Positions 40,590 through 48,466 of a DNA stretch of 64,000 nucleotides are shown in pieces; position 1 is the stretch's first letter; every line of letters starts with the position of its first letter. Position numbers and translations under genes: made by a program. This stretch comes from Syntrophobacteraceae bacterium (lineage in GTDB: Bacteria; Desulfobacterota; Syntrophobacteria; Syntrophobacterales; Syntrophobacteraceae). The notes below the pieces were generated by a model. That model worked only from the letters and a program-made list of their open reading frames with translations. It ran no database searches and was not told where the DNA came from. Where the stretch lies: positions 1-64,000 of the forward strand of contig JALOPI010000015.1 of assembly GCA_025453975.1 (NCBI GenBank), in the 5' to 3' direction.

Positions 40590-41813
40590 TCATGAGGGCG
40601 GCTGGCGATCCAGCCAGGCCTTCATGCGGTCCAGGGCTTCTTGAATCTCCTCCTCGAATCCTCCGAAGGACAGCCGAACATGGTGCTCCCCCCCGGGTCC
40701 GAAAGCGGCGCCGGGGATGGTGATGACTCGGGCCTCGTTGAGGAGCCGCAGGGCCAGGTCCATGGAGCCCGCTCCGGGGTGGCGGCTTCGAGCCAGGAGA
40801 TAGTAGGCGCCTCGCGGCCTGACGAAGCTGAAATGGTCCCTCATGGTCTCGAGACCCGAACAGATGAGGTCGCGGCGGCGCTCCAGGGCCGCGCGGATCT
40901 CCGTCACGCAGTCCTGAGGCCCTTCCAGGGCCGCCAGGGCGGCGATCTGTGAGACGGTGGGAGCGCAGATGGCCACGGCATCGTGCACTTTCATCATCTG
41001 GTCCAGCAGCCCCTCGCATGCATGGACATATCCCACCCGCCAGCCCGTCATGGCATATTTCTTCGAGAAACTGTAGGTTGCGATGATCCGGTCCTGGAGC
41101 TCCGGGAGGCTCGCCAGGCTGAAGTGGGATTCCCCGTCGAAGGTCAGGAAGTCGTAGGTTTCGTCGGCGATGACGATGAGGTCGCGCTCCACCGCCAGGG
41201 CAGCCAGGGCTCGAAGGTCCGCCTCCCTGAAATTGGCGCCGGTGGGGTTGTGGGGATTGCACAGGATGACCGCCCCGGTCCTCGGCGTGACGGCCCGGGC
41301 CATGGCCTCCACATCGAGCTGCCAGTCCCCGGCCTTGAGCGGCACAAAAAGAGGGACGCCTTCGGCCAGAAGCACCTGCTCGATATGGGAGGCGTAGTTG
41401 GGCGACGGCAGGAGCACTTCGTCGCCGCGATCCACCACCGTGAGGACCGCCGCCGACAGGGCCTCCATGGCTCCCACGGTGACGCAAAGCTCCCGCTGGG
41501 GATCGGCCCGGACTCCCTTCTCCCTCCATAGCGACGCGGCGATGGCCTCCCTGAGGCGAGCCGTTCCCGGCCCCAGGGTGTACTTGCCGCTTTCGGGCCG
41601 ATCTCGCAGGGCTCGGCAGACCGCGTCCACGATGTGAGGAGGCGTGGGAAACGAAGGGATCCCCTGTCCCAGGGAGACGCAGCCTTCCAGGCGGCTGGCC
41701 AGGAGCGGCATCTCCTTGATGGCCGAAATGTTGATCTGCTGGACCCGCCGGCTGATGCTTCTCGTCCGAAAGCGCTTCCCCGCTGCCTCCAATGCCGAGC
41801 GCGATGATGTCAA
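40590..41813 (-). CDS. PLP-dependent aminotransferase, class I/II
   Basis: A ~407-aa aminotransferase. Features are SLGQGIPSFPTPPHIV, GPGTARLREAIAASLWRE, VGAMEALSAAVLTV, PSPNYASH, NPHNPTGANF, ADETYDFLTF and the PLP-lysine in YSFSKKYAMTGWRVGY. The GSMDLALRLLNEARVITIPGAAFGPGGEHHVRLSF C-terminal part carries the substrate Arg. It is a second aminotransferase distinct from the one at 33938 (identity looks low). The start is uncertain: TTG 41813 has AAGGGG five bases upstream and is chosen over the in-frame extension to 41930. It lies just downstream of the cytochrome b/subunit IV genes on the same strand. Confidence 0.85.
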   Translation of the reverse strand: MTSSRSALEAAGKRFRTRSISRRVQQINISAIKEMPLLASRLEGCVSLGQGIPSFPTPPHIVDAVCRALRDRPESGKYTLGPGTARLREAIAASLWREKGVRADPQRELCVTVGAMEALSAAVLTVVDRGDEVLLPSPNYASHIEQVLLAEGVPLFVPLKAGDWQLDVEAMARAVTPRTGAVILCNPHNPTGANFREADLRALAALAVERDLIVIADETYDFLTFDGESHFSLASLPELQDRIIATYSFSKKYAMTGWRVGYVHACEGLLDQMMKVHDAVAICAPTVSQIAALAALEGPQDCVTEIRAALERRRDLICSGLETMRDHFSFVRPRGAYYLLARSRHPGAGSMDLALRLLNEARVITIPGAAFGPGGEHHVRLSFGGFEEEIQEALDRMKAWLDRQPPS

Positions 41814-41940
41814 AACCGTCCCCTTCCGTTGTCGCCTATCGATGCCTTCAAAGTCATCCCTCACCCCCGCGAGGGACCCCGTCCCCCCCCAATCCGGCCC
41901 AGGCCCGCTCGACCGGGATTCCCGCCTCACGGATCGAGGG

Positions 41941-42348
41941 TCAGTGCAGAAAGCCCATGACCGTTAGGGCAATGAAGCCCAGAACCGCGATACCCATCAG
42001 GGCGAGGGCCAGGGGCCTCTGGCGTGGAGCACCCGCCGGGCTCTTGTCCAGAAGGGGCCAGAAGAAGAGCGCCATGAGAACAGCCGGGGGCAGCAGAACC
42101 CCCAGCGTCGAGGCGGGTCCCCCGGAAAAAAACTTCAGCAGCTCGTACAGCCAGAGGAAATACCACGCCGGGCGGGGAACGTAGAGGCTGTCCGCCGGGT
42201 CGGCGGGATCCTCGAGCCCCGCGGGAAAGATCGCCGGCAGCAGCAGGGCCACCAGGGCCAGCACGGCCAGGGACAGGCAAAGCTCCCTGAAGGCGAAATC
42301 GGGAAAATATGGCTTTTCCTCACGGGACTTCTCCCTCTCATTGGGCAT
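41941..42348 (-). CDS. Cytochrome b/b6 C-terminal domain (subunit IV-like)
   Basis: A 135-aa membrane protein with three predicted helices (LCLSLAVLALVALLLPAIFP, GVLLPPAVLMALFFWPLL, ALALMGIAVLGFIALTVMGF). The segment YVPRPAWYFLWLYELLKF is the PEWY-type Qo-site region of cytochrome bc/b6f complexes (here RPAWYF). It is the split C-terminal half of cytochrome b, as in b6f-type complexes. Together with the b6-type protein and Rieske protein it forms a quinol-oxidising complex. It is 20 bp after the cytochrome b6 gene. Confidence 0.82.
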   Translation of the reverse strand: MPNEREKSREEKPYFPDFAFRELCLSLAVLALVALLLPAIFPAGLEDPADPADSLYVPRPAWYFLWLYELLKFFSGGPASTLGVLLPPAVLMALFFWPLLDKSPAGAPRQRPLALALMGIAVLGFIALTVMGFLH

Positions 42349-42367
42349 GACTCACCAGCCCCACCGT

Positions 42368-43036
42368 TTACAGGTCGTACTTGATGCCATGACGACGGAT
42401 CATCCAGAAATGGGCCAGAAGCAGACAGACCGTCGTGATGGGCAGAAAGATCACGTGCAGGGCGTAGAACCGCACCAGGGTGACCGCTCCGATTTCGGGC
42501 CCCCCCAGCAAGATTGCATACAGGTACTCACCGAGCCATGGCGTGGACCTCACGATGTGGGCTCCCACCTTCGTGGCCCAGTAGCCCTTCTGATCCCAGG
42601 GCAGAAGGTGTCCCGTGAAGGCGGAAGCCAGCGTCAGCCCGAGGAGCGCCACGCCCGTCATCCAGTTCAGCTCCCGGGGCCGCTTATAGGCACCGTAGAC
42701 GAACACCCGCGCCATATGGATCACGAGAGTCACCACGATCAGGCTGGCCGACCAGTGATGGGCGCTTCTGACGACGGCGCCCAGGGAAACCTCGTACATC
42801 ATGAAATCGACCGAATCGTGCGCGTGGTCCACGGACGGCACGTAGTAGAGGGTCATGAAGCAGCCTGTCACAAACAGCAGGACGAAGAGGAGAAAACTGA
42901 GCCCGCCGAAGCAGAAGCTGAAATTCGCCTGGCGTGGGACGGTCCTGTGGAGCACGCTCTTCCCCAGGGCATCGTCGATACCCAGCCGATCGTCCAGCCA
43001 TCGATAGCATGACCTAAGCCGTCTCACCGCTCTCAT
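42368..43036 (-). CDS. Cytochrome b6-type subunit of a quinol oxidoreductase
   Basis: A 222-aa four-helix cytochrome b. The haem-ligand His pairs are in SAHHWSASLIVVTLVIHMAR (first pair) and ALHVIFLPITTVCLLLAHFW, in which the two His are 14 residues apart, the b6f spacing (13 in bc1). NFSFCFGGLSFLL holds a Cys at the place of cytochrome b6 Cys35, which binds haem c_n covalently. GHLLPWDQKGYWATKV marks the Qo side. The start at 43036 lies inside the Rieske gene's 3' end (23-bp overlap); the in-frame longer form from 43093 is not supported. Together with Rieske and subunit IV it moves electrons from quinol to a periplasmic acceptor. Confidence 0.88.
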   Translation of the reverse strand: MRAVRRLRSCYRWLDDRLGIDDALGKSVLHRTVPRQANFSFCFGGLSFLLFVLLFVTGCFMTLYYVPSVDHAHDSVDFMMYEVSLGAVVRSAHHWSASLIVVTLVIHMARVFVYGAYKRPRELNWMTGVALLGLTLASAFTGHLLPWDQKGYWATKVGAHIVRSTPWLGEYLYAILLGGPEIGAVTLVRFYALHVIFLPITTVCLLLAHFWMIRRHGIKYDL

Positions 43037-43529
43037 CCCCGGGAGCCCGAGCATCCGTGGAAAGGTACAGCCTGCCGTCCTCCAGTTTGGCACGGTGTCG
43101 CTTCAGTGGAGCCGAAGGGGGGCCCCCAGCTGCTCTTCCCTGGGAGTCGAACCGGCCGTCGTGGCACGGGCACTTGAACTGCCCGTGGGCCGCATCCCAG
43201 GACACGGTGCATCCCAGGTGCGTGCACTCGGCCGACAGGGCCACGACCTCGCCGTCCTCCCCGAGCCGCACATAAGCCGGCTTGCGGGCCCGCCCCGCCA
43301 TCCAGGCGTCCCGGGTCTCGTACTCCAGAACCACTCGGGAAAAGCTCGCCGACGCGGCCAGAGGGGCATCCAGATCCACTTCCACCCATCGAGCGAGATC
43401 CTTTCGGAAAGACGGCCCGACGGTGAATCGGGCCAGGACGGCCCCGGCCATGGCCAGCAGGGCTCCGGCCATGGCCCAGAACCCCCCCGCAAGGACCTTC
43501 CTTCGACTCCAGCCACGAGGCTCACTCAC
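43014..43529 (-). CDS. Rieske [2Fe-2S] protein
   Basis: A 171-aa protein starting with GTG 43529, eight bases after GAGGAG. The N terminus (WSRRKVLAGGFWAMAGALLA) has a Tat-like twin Arg and a membrane anchor. Cluster motifs are CTHLGC and CPCHDGRFD, the full C-x-H and C-x2-H sets plus the two disulfide Cys. It is short compared with many Rieske proteins but complete. It is the electron-carrying subunit of the cytochrome b6-type complex encoded next; it overlaps that gene by 23 bp. Confidence 0.92.
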   Translation of the reverse strand: MSEPRGWSRRKVLAGGFWAMAGALLAMAGAVLARFTVGPSFRKDLARWVEVDLDAPLAASASFSRVVLEYETRDAWMAGRARKPAYVRLGEDGEVVALSAECTHLGCTVSWDAAHGQFKCPCHDGRFDSQGRAAGGPPSAPLKRHRAKLEDGRLYLSTDARAPGDESGETA

Positions 43530-43618
43530 CGGCGAGGCTCCTCCCTCGGTTCCTTGGGTGATCCAGGGCCGCCGGATGGAGCGAGATCCACGATCCCGTC
43601 ACGATCCGCACCCGGAGG

Positions 43619-45370
43619 TCAGGGAGCGGACACGTCGATCCATCCGCCGGCAGGCGCAAACGCTTTCCGTTCCAGGTCGACGGCCACGATGTAAGCTCCC
43701 AGGGCGCCGATGCGTCGATTGGGGCCGAAAGACAGCTCGGGAACCAGGCCGGTCTTGAACTGCCGGATCTCGCGCAGGGACGCCAGGAACCGCTGCCGAC
43801 TGAGATCCCTCCCCGCCTTCTTGAGGCCCTCCACCAGGACCCTCGCGGCCACCAGGGCACACATCTGGGCGGTGGGATGATTCACGGAAATGTTGCCGCG
43901 GTCAAGCAGACTTTGAAATTCGGCCCGGCCCTCGGACGTCTGATCCGAGGGGAGCGTCGGATAGGAAGCGTAAACCCGCCCCTGGAAGCTCGACGGCAGG
44001 CTCATCAAGTCCTGTCGAACGCTGCCGCTCGTCAGGAAAACATAGGGAGCCCACGTCAGCGGCTCAGCCGCATCCAAAAGGGACTTCAAGCCACCGGGCT
44101 CCAGAACGAATAGAGCCTCGACCCCCAGCTCCTTGAGCCTAGACGCCGCGAGCCCAGCTTCGGACGAGCCGACCGGCGAGTCGACCCCACCCGTCCACGT
44201 CCAGCCGTGGTTTTGGCAAAGCTCCTCCATCGCCCGGTCCAGCTCCTCCCGTCGGTCTGGTCCCGCCGGGCCGAGGAGAGCCACACGCGGACGTTTCACC
44301 CTGAGCTTCTGGTCGGCGAAAAGGCACAGTGCACTCACCTCCTCGCGCCAGCCGGACAGGAGGCGAAAGGTGTATTCGTTCAGCAGCGACGGATCCATCG
44401 ATAATGGCGTGAATGGGATGAGCAAAGGGACTCTCCTGGTCTCCGCCAGCTCGGCCACCTCCGTTTCCGCGCCTGCCAGGACAGCGCCCAGGACAGCGAA
44501 CACGTCCTGCTCCAGAAGCCGCCTGGCACCATCGAGACCCGATTCACGCGGGTTGTCGAAAGTGATCCGGATCAGCTCCAGTTTGCGGTGGTACACACCG
44601 CCCCAGGAGTTGACCTCGTCCAAGTAGGCGATCATCACCTCGGCCATGGACTGAGCGATGGAGCCGGCAGGACCACGGGCGGGCTCGACAATCCCGATCC
44701 GGAGGGATCCCTGGCCTATGCCGGGGTCCAGGTCAGCCCTCAGCTTTTTCATGTACGCGACGAGATCGTTGATGTCCTCGGCCGACATGCTGTAAGTCGG
44801 CATGGACGGATCCAGTCGGTTTCCCGCGGGATCGACGCCGGTCAGAATGGCCCGTTTGAGGGAAGCCTCGGTGAACGCCGGGTGGCTTCTGCCCCTCAGA
44901 TGAGCGTGACCGTACCGCTTCATGAGGTGATCCCAGGTGACATCCGAGGGAATGACACCAGCCTCGGGCCGCCCCAGACCGTCGGCACCGTGGCAGCTGA
45001 CGCATGTCGCCGCCGAGCCCGGAAGCACCACCGGCGGCTGTCCGATATAAGCCTTGATCTCCCCCCCACCCGGGCTAGCTCCCTCGAAATAGATCTGCCT
45101 TCCCCGCCTCTCCTGGTCATCCAGATTCTGATGGCTCCAAGGCCAGAAGTGGACCCCCGCCGCCAGGAGAATGAGGCCCGCAAGGGCCACGGCCCAACAC
45201 ACCCACCTGCCGGCGTGTGAGCTCGCGCCCCGGGGCTCCGCGGGCTTGGGGCGGCCGTCCGCCCCTTCACCTCCTGGCTCCCGCCGGGGAGGAGCCGCCT
45301 GAGGCCCAGGTGATTTCATTCCAGATTCGGGGGAGGAATGCTCGGAATTCCAAGGGGGGATTCTGGTCAT
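43619..45370 (-). CDS. Membrane cytochrome c fused to a LivK-like ligand-binding domain
   Basis: A 583-aa protein with an N-terminal Pro-rich stretch, a membrane helix at ~56-75 (WVCWAVALAGLILLAAGVHF), then a class I cytochrome c domain (~80-195) with CVSCHGADGLG and distal Met in MPTYSMS. From ~200 on, LRIGIVEPARGPAGSIAQSMAEVMIAYLDEVN starts a type I periplasmic-binding fold like LivK (branched-chain amino acid/urea receptors), reaching the C terminus. So a haem domain is covalently joined to a small-molecule receptor. It may couple ligand sensing or capture to electron flow in the neighbouring bc-type complex. The start could be 45370 or 45319; neither has a clear ribosome site. Confidence 0.8.
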   Translation of the reverse strand: MTRIPPWNSEHSSPESGMKSPGPQAAPPRREPGGEGADGRPKPAEPRGASSHAGRWVCWAVALAGLILLAAGVHFWPWSHQNLDDQERRGRQIYFEGASPGGGEIKAYIGQPPVVLPGSAATCVSCHGADGLGRPEAGVIPSDVTWDHLMKRYGHAHLRGRSHPAFTEASLKRAILTGVDPAGNRLDPSMPTYSMSAEDINDLVAYMKKLRADLDPGIGQGSLRIGIVEPARGPAGSIAQSMAEVMIAYLDEVNSWGGVYHRKLELIRITFDNPRESGLDGARRLLEQDVFAVLGAVLAGAETEVAELAETRRVPLLIPFTPLSMDPSLLNEYTFRLLSGWREEVSALCLFADQKLRVKRPRVALLGPAGPDRREELDRAMEELCQNHGWTWTGGVDSPVGSSEAGLAASRLKELGVEALFVLEPGGLKSLLDAAEPLTWAPYVFLTSGSVRQDLMSLPSSFQGRVYASYPTLPSDQTSEGRAEFQSLLDRGNISVNHPTAQMCALVAARVLVEGLKKAGRDLSRQRFLASLREIRQFKTGLVPELSFGPNRRIGALGAYIVAVDLERKAFAPAGGWIDVSAP

Positions 45371-45525
45371 TTCAGGACTTCATGCTCGATGCCTTCGTAT
45401 CGGGGCCCATCCGCCCCGTGCCGTCGACTCGAAGTCAGGCGCCGACCCCTTCCCTCGATTCCCGGACAAGGGGGCTCACGAAATCTCGCTGGAATAGCGG
45501 CAGCGACCGGCAAAGGGGCACCGGA

Positions 45526-46155
45526 TCAGGGGCTTTTCCCCCGGGCGGCCGTGAGCTCGTCCATGAGGGCCAGCAGCTCCTCCGGTCGAGGAAACCCATT
45601 GAAGCGCCTCCACATCCCCGTTCTGCCGTCCCCCACCAGAGCCATGGGCGGGTGCTGCTCGAAATCCGGAAAGTAGGCGTCCAGCCCCTTGAGGACCTGA
45701 ACCACGTTCTGCTTCTCTCCGGTGAGGTAAAACCAGCCCGGTCGAGCCCCGTGCTTCTGGGCCTCTCGCTTCATGCGGGCGGGGATGTCCGTCGTGGGGT
45801 TGAGGGAGAGGCTGATCATGACGACCTCCCGGCCCATGCGCTCCCCCAGGAGGTTCTGGAGCTGGCCAAAAATCGAGCTGAAAATGGGACAGATGGTGGT
45901 GCAGGTGGTGTAAATGAAGGTGATGGCCACCAGTCTGTCGCCGATGACGTCGCTCTTGAACCTGACGCGCCTGCCGTCCTGGGTCAGAAGCTCCAGATCA
46001 TGAAGCTCGATTTGGACATCCATGGATTGGCCGGGCTCCTCACCCCCCGAGGTGACGCGCGATTGCGACGTCTCCAGCGCATTCACCGCCGCGGGAGGAA
46101 CGACGGAGATGAATGCGAAAAACAGCATGCTCAGCCATGCGGGAGGTGCCTTCAT
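45526..46155 (-). CDS. SCO1/SenC-type copper chaperone
   Basis: A 209-aa exported protein (signal MKAPPAWLSMLFFAFISVVPPAAVNA). The thioredoxin-like domain has VAITFIYTTCTTICPIF, the CxxxC copper site, and a His (EQHPPMALVGD) as third ligand. SCO proteins insert Cu(I) into the CuA centre of cytochrome oxidases or serve as thiol-disulfide factors. No haem-copper oxidase gene is near, so here the likely client is the giant multicopper oxidase encoded upstream. GAGGG seven bases upstream sets the start. Confidence 0.88.
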   Translation of the reverse strand: MKAPPAWLSMLFFAFISVVPPAAVNALETSQSRVTSGGEEPGQSMDVQIELHDLELLTQDGRRVRFKSDVIGDRLVAITFIYTTCTTICPIFSSIFGQLQNLLGERMGREVVMISLSLNPTTDIPARMKREAQKHGARPGWFYLTGEKQNVVQVLKGLDAYFPDFEQHPPMALVGDGRTGMWRRFNGFPRPEELLALMDELTAARGKSP

Positions 46156-46180
46156 GGGTCCACCCTCGAAAAAGATCGCT

Positions 46181-48238
46181 CTAATCGGTCGCCTTCTCCC
46201 GCGTCCGCGCAGGTGGTCCTGCTTCCCCGCCGGACTTGTCGGTGACGCTCAGGGTCAGGAAGGGGAGATCGCCCGATTTCACCCCGGCGGAAGGGCACAC
46301 CACGTAGACATAGTGGGTTCCGGACCGCCCGGTAGAGAGTGCTGCCTCGTAAATTCCATCCGCGGCATGTCGGACCGGAGCCGATTCACGGTAGCCCCCC
46401 GGCGCAACAAAATAGGTGATATAGACATCCTTCAGGTCATCCCGGGGCCTTTGGGTCCTGGGATCCGTAAGCCGAAAACGAATCAGGACGCTTTCACCCA
46501 CCCTCGCCGTCCTTCTCTCGTTCAGATAATTCACCGTGAGGGGAGGTCCCTTGTACTCCAGCAGGGGATTGGGCCGGGCCGTCAGCTCAAAGCAATGCAC
46601 AATCCTGGGAGAGTCCAGCAGGAAAGCCAGATCATAGCTGCCCGCCTCGGGGATACGCACCGTGGAAGCGTACAGACCAGGCTCGATTTCCTTGATGGAG
46701 CGGTCCACCACCTGGACGGCCACGGGCATGTGCCCATAATTCTGAAAGTTTCCCATGGGGGTGTTCATACCCTCCATGTAGTAATAGACGGTAACATCCG
46801 CCGGACTGACCACCAGGGCCGAAGCTTCCCCAGGGGCCTCGACGATGGCGTCGGCAAGACTGATCTCCCTGGCTTTCTCCGGTGCCGTCTGACCCGCTGG
46901 AAAGCTCACGACGGGCGGGGCCTCCGCCTTACCCAGCTCTGAAAGGTCAATCATGCTCACCCGCTCGGTCCCCCTGGACCGAACGTACGCGAAGCTCCTG
47001 CTGAACGTCACCTGGTAGGGCTCTTTTCCCACCGCCAAGGTATGGACAACGCGGTTGGTGGAGGGATCGATGACCAGGGCCACGTTCTCCCTGGAGTTGA
47101 CCACGACCGCCCACCGGCCATCCTGGGAGAACCGCACTGCCCCCAGACCCGGCTTCGTCTGAATAGTCGCCAGAACCTTGAAGGAGCGTCCATCCAGCAC
47201 GGTGATCACGCCCTTCTCGCCGTCGGCCACATACAGGGCCTTGCTGAGCTTGGAGAACGCCATGGAGATGGGCAGCGGCCCTGTTTTGATGTCCTTCACC
47301 CTGCCGAGCCTCTGGGTGTCGATCACTGTCACGGTACCGTCTTCCCGGTTGCTCACGAAGGCATGCAGGCTATCCTCGGAGAACGCGATCTCGTGGTGGC
47401 CGCGACCCGTCGGAAGATGCTTCACGGCAGTCAGCTTGTCCGCGTCGATCACCGTGACACCGCTTTCCGACGCCGTGCTGGCGTCGTTGCCCACCCACAG
47501 GTACTTTCCATCGGGCTGCAGGGCGACACGGACAGGATCCCTGCCCGCGCTCACATTGCGCAGAACCTTGAACGTCTCCGTGTCCACCACCGCGACCTCG
47601 CTGGACCGGGGCATGGTAACGAAGAGTCGGGTCTCGTCCCTGCTCTTGGCCCAGTCTGCGGCGGGCTGATTCAGATTGATCTGGGCGTAGAGCTTGGTGA
47701 TGCCGGTGATCCCCGTGATGGGATCGATGACCGAGATGGTGGCGTCACGGTTCATCACCAGAATGAAATAGCTGTTGAGATCCATGGTGGGGCGAATTCC
47801 CAGGGATCCCTGCAAATAGAGCGCAATCCTCTCCTTGCAGCCGAGATCCAGGGCCTTCTTCCCATCCCAGCTCCGGCTGTAGTCCATCCAGGCGCCCGGA
47901 AACCGTCCCTGAAGCGGCGCGCCCGTCCCGGTATCCGTGATGCGAAAGGTCAAATCCACGTAGTCTCCGGCGGAAATCTCATCTTCGGTCATGGATCGAC
48001 CGGTCGAAGGCCTGGCCGAAAACTCCACCTCCAGCCCCTCACGGGCGATGCGATCCCGGACCGGTCCGGCCTTGACGACAGCCTGGCTGGAATCCTTCGC
48101 ACCGGGCGCCATGGAAGGCGGAGGGGCATCCGACGCCGTTGACGCGTCCCCGCCACCCGCGCCGGGCACCATCAGGCAAAGCGGGATCAGGGTGCCCAGG
48201 AGCACCATGGCAAGCATCTTTGAGACTCTGGTTTTCAC
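46181..48238 (-). CDS. Secreted YVTN-type beta-propeller protein
   Basis: A 685-aa exported protein starting at GTG 48238, ten bases after GGAGG, with a signal peptide (MVLLGTLIPLCLMVPGAGGG). The middle ~320 residues (about 165-480) are repeated blades of the YVTN/cytochrome-d1-like family, with repeats such as TVTVIDTQRLGRVKDIKTGPLPISMAFS, VITVLDGRSFKVLATIQT and RDPVRVALQPDGKYLWVGND. The C-terminal ~200 residues form beta-rich immunoglobulin-like domains (VTVYYYMEGMNTPMGNFQNYGHMPV). There is no visible haem-binding Cys-x2-Cys-His. A role in binding to or docking the copper oxidase and cytochrome partners is inferred from the operon. Confidence 0.8.
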   Translation of the reverse strand: MKTRVSKMLAMVLLGTLIPLCLMVPGAGGGDASTASDAPPPSMAPGAKDSSQAVVKAGPVRDRIAREGLEVEFSARPSTGRSMTEDEISAGDYVDLTFRITDTGTGAPLQGRFPGAWMDYSRSWDGKKALDLGCKERIALYLQGSLGIRPTMDLNSYFILVMNRDATISVIDPITGITGITKLYAQINLNQPAADWAKSRDETRLFVTMPRSSEVAVVDTETFKVLRNVSAGRDPVRVALQPDGKYLWVGNDASTASESGVTVIDADKLTAVKHLPTGRGHHEIAFSEDSLHAFVSNREDGTVTVIDTQRLGRVKDIKTGPLPISMAFSKLSKALYVADGEKGVITVLDGRSFKVLATIQTKPGLGAVRFSQDGRWAVVVNSRENVALVIDPSTNRVVHTLAVGKEPYQVTFSRSFAYVRSRGTERVSMIDLSELGKAEAPPVVSFPAGQTAPEKAREISLADAIVEAPGEASALVVSPADVTVYYYMEGMNTPMGNFQNYGHMPVAVQVVDRSIKEIEPGLYASTVRIPEAGSYDLAFLLDSPRIVHCFELTARPNPLLEYKGPPLTVNYLNERRTARVGESVLIRFRLTDPRTQRPRDDLKDVYITYFVAPGGYRESAPVRHAADGIYEAALSTGRSGTHYVYVVCPSAGVKSGDLPFLTLSVTDKSGGEAGPPARTREKATD

Positions 48239-48289
48239 GAGGCGCGAACCTCCCTGCGTTAGGGATTCATTCGTCAGTCGACGCGGTTC

Positions 48290-48317
48290 ATACTATCAGA
48301 TTCGCCGTCCCCCTCAA
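48290..48317 (-). promoter_or_regulatory. Candidate promoter of the YVTN-SCO-Rieske-cytochrome b operon
   Basis: On the minus strand TTGAGG (48317-48312), a 16-bp spacer and TAGTAT (48295-48290) lie ~50 bp before the GTG start. With the terminator just upstream (48389-48434), it would give this operon its own transcript. Confidence 0.5.
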
Positions 48318-48388
48318 AGGGGGACCGTGCCGGACAGGGCTGCCCCGACGCACGGGGCACTCCGGTCGCTTCACGGACGCCCCCGCCC

Positions 48389-48434
48389 AAAAAAAGGAAT
48401 GGCAGGTGCCGCCACCAAGGAGGCCGCACCCGCC
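48389..48434 (-). terminator. Rho-independent terminator after the multicopper oxidase gene
   Basis: On the minus strand a 13-bp stem (48434-48422/48413-48401, with one G-U and one mismatch) is followed by TTCCTTTTTTT (48395-48389). It lies 33 nt past the stop at 48467. Confidence 0.75.
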
Positions 48435-48466
48435 AGAAGCTCACGAGAACCCGTCGATGTGCATGA

